The position numbers and the translations under genes are program-made. 64,000 nucleotides of DNA from Locusta migratoria (Eukaryota; Arthropoda; Insecta; Orthoptera; Acrididae): the NCBI GenBank assembly GCA_026315105.1, contig CM048745.1, forward strand, positions 283,631,747 to 283,695,746. Direction: 5' to 3'. Positions within the stretch are counted from its first letter, which is position 1, and each line of letters opens with the position of its first letter. Shown here in pieces: positions 55,990 through 64,000 of the stretch. The notes beneath the pieces were generated by a model. That model did no database searches. It saw only the letters and a list, made by a program, of their open reading frames with translations, and was not told the origin of the DNA.

Positions 55990-58910
55990 GAAGATTTTAG
56001 TGCACATAATTTATATCCGCCACATCCAGCCACTGATCCTCCCACAAAATCATGGTTTTCTTTGTCATAAATGAGGTAACAGCCTTCAGTGGGACAGAAC
56101 AGTATATGGCAAGGGGGAGGGAGCAAGTCTCCTTAGCCACCACATTGGCCAGCTTGTTTCCCTGGATCCCTGTGTGCCCAAGAACCAATATAAGATTATC
56201 TCCTTGTGGCATTATTGCAGTGCAAGGAAAATGTCCTGTATGTCCTGCACCATCCGATCTGCTGGACAGCGAGGAGGGCTCTATGGGAGTCTGAACAGAT
56301 CAGGAGCTTCACACCTTGATACCTTCTTATCTGTTCTAGTGCCCTCAGGATAGCAAACAGTTCCACGTAATAAACAGTTAACTGTTCTGGGAGCCCTATC
56401 CGAAGGACAACTTAAATGAACATGACAGAGCAACCAATATGATCACCCTGTTTGGAACCATTTGTGTATAATAATAAAATTAGAATGCTGATTTAAAATT
56501 TTGAGAAATTTACTTTTATAAAAGGTGTCTGAAGTACAAGTCTTCCTTTAGAGAGTCAGCTCTAAAAGCACCCTGGACTTTTGAAGTAGCTAGGGAGATC
56601 GCCTACTCCACCCCAGGCATTGGACATGAATGCCTTGCACCCCTAGCAAATTAAGACTTTCCTTTGCGCTGATCCAAAATGGCCCTGTCGCCTGATGGAT
56701 ACAGAACAAATGTTCAATTATAGCTGTTCAACATTGAAGGATGCTAAGGAGTTAGGAGCATAGATCAGTATGCTTGATGCACAGTTAGTAGAAGGAGGCG
56801 AATAGAAATCGGAGGCTCACCAGTCTCTGCACATAGGCTAACATCCGGGCTCGTGCGGTATACACCTGTTGGCATCCTGATACTTTCATGGTGTACTGAG
56901 TCCAGCATTTTCAGATAAGAAGGTCTTGGAGATCCATAAACCTGCCATCCATAGTCGAGACAGGTTCACACAAATGACTTGTAAAATTGGAGGAGACCGA
57001 TGGCTAACACATTTAAGGAGATTTAAAGCCTTTATGCATTGCAATTTTAAGCACTTAAGGTGTGCCAACCAAGTGAGCTTTTCATCAAAAGTAAGGCCGA
57101 GATATTTCACCTTGTCCTTATAAGTGAAAGAGTTTCTCCCCAGTTTGAGGACAGGGAAATTAAAAAGATAATGGAAGCGGTTCAAATCAACACAAATGGT
57201 CTTCTCCAATGAAAACTTAAAACCTGTGCTGTCTGACCATTCCTCCAATCGTCTGATCGTCAGGTGTAATTGACGAGCAGCTGTTGGCATGGAGGAGGGT
57301 GCACAGAAGATGGAGAAATCATCCACAAAGAGGGAACACGGCAATGGACTTCGTACAGTGGACATAATCCTGTTGATAGCAATGGCGTAGGCCGTCACAC
57401 TTAAAACACTCCTTTGAGGGATCCCATTGTCTTGATTAAAACAATCAGGCAAGACATTCCCAACCTTGTATCTAAAATACCTGTCTGAAAGGAAAGACCA
57501 AATAAAAATGGGTAGACGACCACGAAAACCTCACTCAAGGAGTTGCTGTAAAACATTACACCTCCAGGTAGTACCATAGGCCTTTTCCAGATCAAAGAAC
57601 ACACCAATTAGGTTTTGCTTATGTAGGAAAGTTTGTTGAATTTCTCGTTGAAGCAAAATCAGGTTATCAAGCATTGAATGGTATCTTCTGAATCCACATT
57701 GGGAGCGGCTGAGAAGGGACATACTTTCCAGGACCCGTACTAGGCATTGGTTAACCAAACACTCCAGTGTCTTTCCTGCACAGCTAGTGAGACTTATGCT
57801 ATGATAACTACCAGCATCAGTCCAATCTTTCCCTGATTTTAAAATAGGGATTAAAATAGACTCTTTTCACAAGCTGGGAAAGTGTCCTGTCAACCAGATT
57901 TGGTTAAAAAGCTGAAGAAGGACCTGCTTCAATTGTGGTTCCAGCTGTACGTTATTTCGTCGATGCCAGGGGCAGTACCATGAGTTACTGTTAAAACAGA
58001 CTCCAGCTCTCACAGTGAGAATGGTTGGTTATATTCTTCAGTGGTGGTGGACCGGAAATAAAAACCAACCCTCTCCTGTATAGACCGATGATCGTGAAAG
58101 GCTGCATTCTAGCTAGAATCTGATGTGATGGTGTAAAAAGAGACTGTGTCGCTTTATATTCTTTTTTGGCTGACCACATACGGAATACTTTTGTGCACTT
58201 TCATCTCCTGTATTTTTCGTTCTTCAACAAAGACAGGGCAATGATGACTCCATACTGGGTGGCTTCCAGAGCAATTTAGACAAGTTGCTGGGGAGGGACA
58301 GTCAACCCCATATTAGTGGGCTGCCTGCACACACCTCCCACAGCTTGGTTGACCTCCAATTGTGTGTGGTATGACCGAAATGCTGGCATGTAAAACACCA
58401 CCTATGGTTCGGTATAAAAGGCCTTACTTTCAGGTGGACAAACCCTGTCATGAGATATTTTGGCAATGACAGGGAATTGAAAGTAACAGTGAAGGTAGGG
58501 ATTTTCACTATCACTCCATTGTTCCTTCGGGTTTTTTTGCTTAGTGTCTATTATACACTGTGATGCCCACACCTGTTTTAGTTTTGCTGCATCGCTGTCC
58601 ATAATTTCATGGCATGTGACCACTCCTTTGTTGGAATTTAGGGTGTTGTGTAATTCCACAATGATATCATATTCACCCAACTTCGCTGAGTTCAGAAGAA
58701 GGTCCACTTGCTGTGCTCGGGTTGTCTCAACTAACAAAGCCCCACTCCACAGCTTCTTAATAGATTTCAATGTACCTACAAGCCCTTCCAGTTTCTTATT
58801 AATGTCGGAAGAAGAGACCTTTTTGAAATTACCCTCTTCCTCTTAATAACCACAAACACATCATTGTTAGACTCCTTGAGCCCTGTTACTATTGGATACC
58901 CCCTGACGGT
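55990..58910 (-). mobile_element. I-like LINE (gag, RT, RNase H), endonuclease missing
   Basis: From 5' to 3' on the minus strand: gag with KSIKKLWSGALLVETTRAQQ and a CCHC remnant CFTCQHFGHTTHNW (58302-58770), RT fingers and motif A (FFDLEKAYGTTWR; 57531-57758), RT GIPQRSVLSVTAYAIAINRI and FVDDF (56886-57452), RNase H with VELFAILRALEQI and GHTGIQGNKLAN (55997-56400). No endonuclease was found between gag and RT. The layout is that of the I group; Nimb-like is inference. Confidence 0.75.
56886..57452 (-). pseudogene. I-like LINE reverse transcriptase fragment
   Basis: It carries GIPQRSVLSVTAYAIAINRI (motif B with Gly changed to Arg in PQGS), SLFVDDFSIF (motif C), FKFSLEKTICVDL and VKYLGLTFDEKLTWLAHL. 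188 codons without a stop. Confidence 0.8.
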
Positions 58911-59599
58911 ACATCCATCCCGCCGGGGTTAAAAACACATGAAGACTCCATCTCAGTCCCACCAGCTAGGAAAGGGACAGTCCACCCTGGCGCCCCTCAG
59001 GTGCTCAGAATTAATTTGCTGAGTACGGGCTTGATGAACCCGGGGTCCTGAGCCATGGGCTGTGTCGCGCCTATAGTCCGCTACACCATAAGCTCTGTGT
59101 GTGCTTCAGCGACCATTGTTCAGCACGACGGTGGAACGTTGTATGTTTCAGAGCCCGGGGATCTTGGCTCAATTGCCCGAGTTGCGAGGACAGTACAGAC
59201 CTGTATATATAAAAAAAACTCAATCTCAAGGTGTGCTACATGCCGAGGAGATACTTGGCTGTTGAGGTTGAACAGTCACTAGCGAGCAATCTCTGAGGAA
59301 CCTGCCACACCTCAGTTGTATAAGGCTTACCCAGGCAAGTGGGGCTCTGCCTGGGTGGACCTTTAGATCCCTAGCTACTTGTGGGAATACCATGAAAAGA
59401 CCCTGTAATGTTGCCGGACGTACAACGGGGTCTCTAAGCATGGAAGAGTTTCTTTTAATGCAGTGTAATATGACCCCCAATTGTTTCCGTCCCTGGCTAT
59501 GCCGTGGGAAGAACATCGGGCTCTTCATCAAGGTGATGTGTATGCCCCCAGATACCTGGTGTGCAGTTGAACAGATGGCAAATCGTTTATGACAACAAA

Positions 59600-59765
59600 G
59601 CCTCTGCTTTTTGTAGAGAACCTTGAAGACAAGTTTGGTGAGGTAGACGGAAAGTTAAAGATGAGATCCGGGTCGAATCTGATAACGATGTCATCCCCAG
59701 CCCAGACATGGGCACTGCTCGCCTGTGACAAGCTGGGTAACGTTCCCATTACCATCACCCCCCCC

Positions 59766-59805
<40 letters not shown>

Positions 59806-60250
59806 TTTGAACATGGTCCAGGGTATTACCTTTCATCGTGATTTCTTACTACAATCCAATGAGGAACTCCAGAAGAACTTAGAGAGGTGAGAAGTGCAGT
59901 TTATTCGGCACATATATAGGAGTCCAAAGGACAACAGGGTCGCCACTGGTGCCTTCATCTTGGCTTTTGATGGTGATTCATTGCCCGAGAAAGTCAAGGT
60001 GATGATCTACTGGTGTGATGTCGAACCCTATGTTCCTCCCCCTATGCACTGCTTCAAGTGCTGGAGGTTTGGCCATATGTCATCCTGCTGTGATGCCAAC
60101 CCCCTCCTGTTGGGAGTGTGGATGTGCGTCTCTTCCAGATATCCCAGGTACCCTGCTTCCAGTTTGTGTTAACTGTGGCGAGAACCACTCTCCCTGCTTG
60201 CCACACTGCACAGTTCTCCAAAAAGAGAGAAAAATAATGGAGTACTAGAC
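59600..60250 (+). pseudogene. LINE gag remnant with zinc knuckles
   Basis: The text CDKLGNVPITIT is followed by a C run and a (CA)n tract at 59769-59800 that has expanded inside the gene. Later VEPYVPPPMHCFKCWRFGHMSSCC gives a CCHC knuckle, then CWECGCASLPDIPGTLLPVC, and CGENHSPCLPHC. Stops lie between. Confidence 0.75.
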
Positions 60251-60918
60251 CCTGGACAGGCTGTCATATTCCGAGACCAAGAGAAAATATGAAAAGATTC
60301 ATTCTGTCAGCATGAAGTCCACATATACTACAGCACCATTACCATCACCTTCCATGGTAAAGTCACCTCCAGTTACATGTACCATCCTGGGCACTCCAGC
60401 CCAACAGTTACCAGCTGCTCCCTTGACGTCATGGGGCACCTCCTCTTCTGTTGCCCCCAAAGTCCCTACTTTGGGAGCAATAAGTACAAAACCACAGAAC
60501 CAACAACCATCTTTGGCTCCTCCCACGACGCCCTTCCTCCTAAGGTCTCTCACACTGGTACAGTAGATACCAGTCAGTGGCTGAAAAAGCCACTACCTGC
60601 TGGTCGCAGAGCCTCGAGGGCGTCCTCCATCCCCGAGATTGCAGCAGCAAAGCCCTCTCAGCAGGAGAGACTGAAATACCAGTGGGACAGAAAGAAAAAT
60701 AAAAAGACAGAACACCAGGTGGCTTCTGAGCCACCACAACAAATATCAGCCTCAAAGGATGAAATAGAGATTCTCACATCCTCTGAGGACTTTGATTTTG
60801 CTGCATGCCCAGATGCGATGGATGTTGAGGCTCTGCCCCCGCCATTAGCAATGGCAAAAGACCCTGCGGACCCCACTGCACCTTCCCAGTCTGCATGTCC
60901 CAGCGACCATGAGTCTCT

Positions 60919-61290
60919 ATGATCATGCAGTGGAACTGTGGTAGTTTTTTCCGCCATTTATCTAAGTTGCAGCAATTGTTGTGCCACTTCCCAGCATTCT
61001 GTATAGCTCTGCAGGAAACTTGGTTCCCTGCACAAAGGACCCCAACCCTTTGCGGATATAGTGGCTATTACAATAATTGTTATACCTATGACAGGGTATC
61101 TGCCGGAGTTTGTGTCTATGTTCTTGCAACCGTCCTCAGCGCTGCTGTGCCTCTCAACACGACCCTGGAGGCAGTGGCAATAGAGGAATTTATCATCTGT
61201 TTCCTTTACCTTCCCCTGGATTTTGTTCTCTCTCCTGCTGACCTCGCTGCATTGGTCGCCCAATTACCCCAACCGTTCCTCCTCCACTGA
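60919..61290 (+). pseudogene. LINE endonuclease, N-terminal half
   Basis: IMQWNCGSFFRHLSKLQQLL, then FCIALQETWF (metal-binding Glu), GYSGYYN and SAGVCVYVL. The second half (GDFN, SDH) is missing; the frame jumps to the RT linker at about 61260, so about 100 residues are lost. Confidence 0.75.
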
Positions 61291-61879
61291 TGCGAATGTC
61301 CCGACTACTACAGGCTCACTTCGGTGCAAGTCGGTGCCTTGGTGGACACGGGAGATTGCTGACGCTATCCAGAAGCATAGACTGGCGCTCCAACGCCACC
61401 CCACCATTGAACATCTGATTGCTTTTAAGCGTCTCCGGACCCAAACCTGGTGACTGATCCAACAGAGTAAGCAGGACTGTTGGGTGCGATATGCAGCCAC
61501 CATTGGTTCCTGCACCTCCGCTTCTCAAGTGTGGTACAACGCCTATTCAGCTGCCACCCACCAAGTGGAATCCTGTCATTCCGAATTCAAGGTGGTCTTT
61601 GTACTGACCCGATGGTTATTGCCGAGCTCATGGCAGGGCATTTTGCACGTTGCTCTGCGACCGCAGCCTACAGTGTGGAATTCTGCGCCCTCAAAGAGCG
61701 GAGGCAATAGTTCTTCTGCACACATTGACGGGAAGTGTACAATGCTACATTTAGTGTGTGGGAGTTCCAGACTGTTCTAGCTGCATCCCCCAATACCTCT
61801 CCTGGCCCGGACTGTATTCACAGACAGTTTGTCTGTCACCTCTCGGTGGACTTTCAATGCCAGATACTCACCCTTTAAA

Positions 61880-62172
61880 ATCGTCCCTGGACAGAGGGCA
61901 TTTTCTGTCACAATGGCGTAGAAGTACTATCATCTCAGTGATGAAACCAGGCGCAAATCCATTGTCAGCTGAGAGCTACCGCGCCATCAGCCTCACCAAC
62001 GTTCTGTGTAAGATCCTTGAATGTATGGCAAGTCGCTGGCTACTGGAGGATCGAGGTCTCCTAGCTCCACTACAGGGAGGCTTCTGTCAGGGCCGTTGTA
62101 CTCTAGACAATCCTGTGTCCCTGGAATCAGCCATACGCACAGCTTTTACTTGCCAAGAACATCTTGTCGCAG

Positions 62173-62229
<57 letters not shown>

Positions 62230-62720
62230 TATATCTCTGTAAGGCTTATGATACAACCTGGCGTCATCATATTCTCTCAACACTTTATGAATGGGGCTTA
62301 CGTGGTCCCCTCCCAAGGTGCATACAGAACTTCTTGTCGCTCCGCTCTTTTTAGGTTCAGGTTGGCAGCTCTCCTATCTCCCCTCATGTTTTACAGAACA
62401 GCATCCCACAGGGCTCTGTTCTAAGTGTACCCTTAATTTTAATTGCTATTAACGGACCAGCCGCAGCAGTAGGGCTGTCTGTCTCTTCCTCCTTGTTTGC
62501 CGACGACTTTTGCCTTTACTTCAGCTCAGGCAGCATTTGCGTCAGTGAATGGCGGCTGCAGGGAGCCATCCAAAAGGCTCAGTCTTGGGCCTCTGAGCAC
62601 GGTTTCCAATTTTCGGCGCAGAAAACCTGCGTCATGCACTTTTGTCGCCATCGGGTAGCTCATCTGGATCCTGAGCTATATTTGAATGATGAACCCCTTT
62701 GCGTCTAGGAGACACACCAC
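61880..62720 (+). pseudogene. LINE reverse transcriptase with poly-T insertion
   Basis: SYRAISLTNVLCKILECMA (fingers), GGFCQGRCTLDNPVSLESAI, then VAVFF is cut by about 55 T (62173-62227) and the text goes on with KAYDTTWRHHIL (motif A; its Asp and neighbours are lost in the T run), NSIPQGSVLSV in another frame, and FADDFCLYFSSG (motif C, 62493 on). Confidence 0.8.
62173..62227. repeat. poly-T run inside LINE RT
   Basis: An unbroken run of about 55 T exactly where codons for the motif A start are expected. Confidence 0.95.
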
Positions 62721-62999
62721 TTCCTAGGCATGCTTTTCAATGCCCAGCTGATTTGAGTGCCGCATCTTCCCCAACTGAAAATAAAATGCTGGCGACACTT
62801 AAACATCCTCCGCTGCCTCAGCCACACAGGTTGGGGAGCTGCTCGTCCCACTATACTGCACCTGAATTAGGCTCTTATCCAGTCACGCCTGGATTACGGC
62901 AGCCTTGTGTATGATTCTGCATGTCTTGGACCTGGTCCATTACAGTGGCATCCGTTTAGCAACAGGGGCCTTCCGTACACTTCCTGTGACAAACCTTCT

Positions 63000-63900
63000 T
63001 GTTGAGGCTGGGGTTCCCTCCCCCCCCCCCCCCCCTGCAATTCAGAAGGCAACAGCTAATGGCTTCGTATGTTACCCGTATTCATGCCATACCTCACCAC
63101 CTGAATCGCAGGCTCCTTTTCCCAGCTGACCCACTCCCTTCCCCACAACAACGGCCGCGGTTGGGTCTCCCGATTGCAGTCCGTATTCGTTCCCTTCTTT
63201 CTTTCCTGGAGTCCCTTCCCATCCCTCTTGCCTTTCAGTACTGTTCTCATACTCCTTCGGTCATTCCTCGCCTCCGGCTTTGGTTAGACTTTTCCAGAGA
63301 CTCCAAACCTTCTGTTGCACCAACGACTCTCCGTCACCAATTTCAGGCCCTTCTTGATTCGTACCATGGCACTCAATTTGTATACACCGATGGTTCCCTA
63401 GTCGATGGCCATGGTGGGTATGCCTATAATCACAGTCGGCATATTGAAAAACATTCATTGCCCTGTGGGAATAGTGTGTTTACGGCAGAACTTGTCGCCA
63501 TTTGGCGGACTCTTGAACATTTCAGAGCCTGCCCTGGGTAGTCTGTGGTTATCTGTACTGACTCCCTGAGCAGTTTGCAAGCCCTTGACTAGTGCTTTCC
63601 GAAACATCCTTTGGTGTATACAGACTAGGTACATCTGGTCACACTGCGGTCTTCCTTTGGACTCCAGGCCACATTGGCATAACAGGAAATGAATGAGGCG
63701 AAGGAGGCTACTACCTCAATCACGCTGGAAATCGGCCTCCAGGAGAGGGATCTTCAAATGGTGCTCAATCAGAAGGTACTGGGACTTTGGAATACTGAGT
63801 GGGCTGAATTGAATGCACCGAATAAGCTCATTGCTGTTAAGCCCTCTATGGCATTGTGGAGGTCCTCCCTGCGAGCCTCTCATAGGGACTCTGTTGTACT
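63000..63900 (+). pseudogene. LINE RNase H domain
   Basis: GTQFVYTDGSLVDGHGGYAY (first Asp), VFTAELVAIWRTLEHF (Glu), VICTDSLSSLQAL in another frame (second Asp), then GPHWHNRK-type text near 63660 and PNWALWRSS-like tail. Also a C run at 63018-63034. Frame changes break it. Confidence 0.75.
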
Positions 63901-64000
63901 CTGCTGACTGCGCCATTGGCCATACATGGTTAACGCACAGCCACCTCTTGCATCAAGAGGGCCCACCAGATTGCCGCTGTAGTGCCCAGCTGACAGTGGT

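Larger units (their letters stand above)
58915..64000 (+). mobile_element. I-like LINE, plus strand, runs off the window
   Basis: In order: 5' region (58915-59400), gag with two or three zinc knuckles (59600-60250), linker (60300-60920), endonuclease (60919-61290), RT (61480-62920), RNase H (63000-63900). Many frameshifts. It is the same broad family as the minus-strand LINE at 55990-58910 and lies head to head with it. Confidence 0.8.

Noticed and set aside
60299..60553. 84-residue minus-strand frame
   Set aside because: Shadow of the gag linker of the plus-strand LINE; no domain of its own.

Overview
The window is nuclear DNA of a large-genome animal, most likely an insect of the grasshopper/locust type (Orthoptera). 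This is an inference. It rests on spliced exons with GT-AG introns, introns of up to 17 kb packed with retroelements, tRNA-derived SINEs ending in 'ggactgatgacc…' text, a tRNA-like repeat of roughly 300 bp, CR1-like and I-like LINEs, Penelope-like elements (PLEs) and gypsy elements. No bacterial or organellar feature is visible.

Only one host gene is supported: the 3' part of a Tudor-domain gene on the + strand. Its six exons (1194-1619, 5384-5530, 5701-5791, 11093-11219, 12873-13029, 30305-30415) join in frame to 352 codons plus a stop, followed by a 3' UTR with AATAAA at 30736. The protein has the end of one extended-Tudor unit, an acidic linker and a complete C-terminal extended-Tudor unit. 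Its fourth intron appears to use a GC donor. The gene begins upstream of the window.

All else that can be recognised is mobile DNA. Positions 1-760 hold a palindromic PLE terminus. Introns 1-4 hold a SINE, a foldback element, a CR1-like LINE carrying a compound tRNA-like insertion, and a pogo/Tigger-like MITE. Intron 5 (13.0-30.3 kb) holds two PLE fragments, a CR1-like LINE interrupted by a PLE with long inverted arms and a 14-bp target duplication, another LINE, a second MITE with an internal minisatellite, a SINE and more tRNA-like repeats. Downstream of the gene are a 5'-truncated gypsy element (32.2-33.9 kb), a mariner remnant, a third MITE, a short palindromic element, a tandem array of the tRNA-like repeat (37.2-37.95 kb) and a cluster of PLE termini (38.0-39.8 kb).

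The interval 42.3-53.0 kb is a nest. A minus-strand gypsy element is split by a nearly complete CR1-like LINE. That LINE is itself split by a coding-free palindromic PLE derivative and by an element carrying seven regularly spaced CCAAT boxes, a TATA box and a hammerhead-ribozyme-like core. The gypsy also carries a 315-bp truncated LINE with a 12-bp target duplication. From 54.7 kb to the end lie a small LINE fragment and two I-like LINEs arranged head to head.

The strongest observations concern the PLE family: palindromic copies with 14-bp target duplications, recurrent hammerhead-like motifs next to GT/CA microsatellites, and the CCAAT/TATA/ribozyme element at 47.3-47.9 kb. Almost all transposon reading frames here are broken. 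The PLE frame at 19291-20739 is the best preserved.
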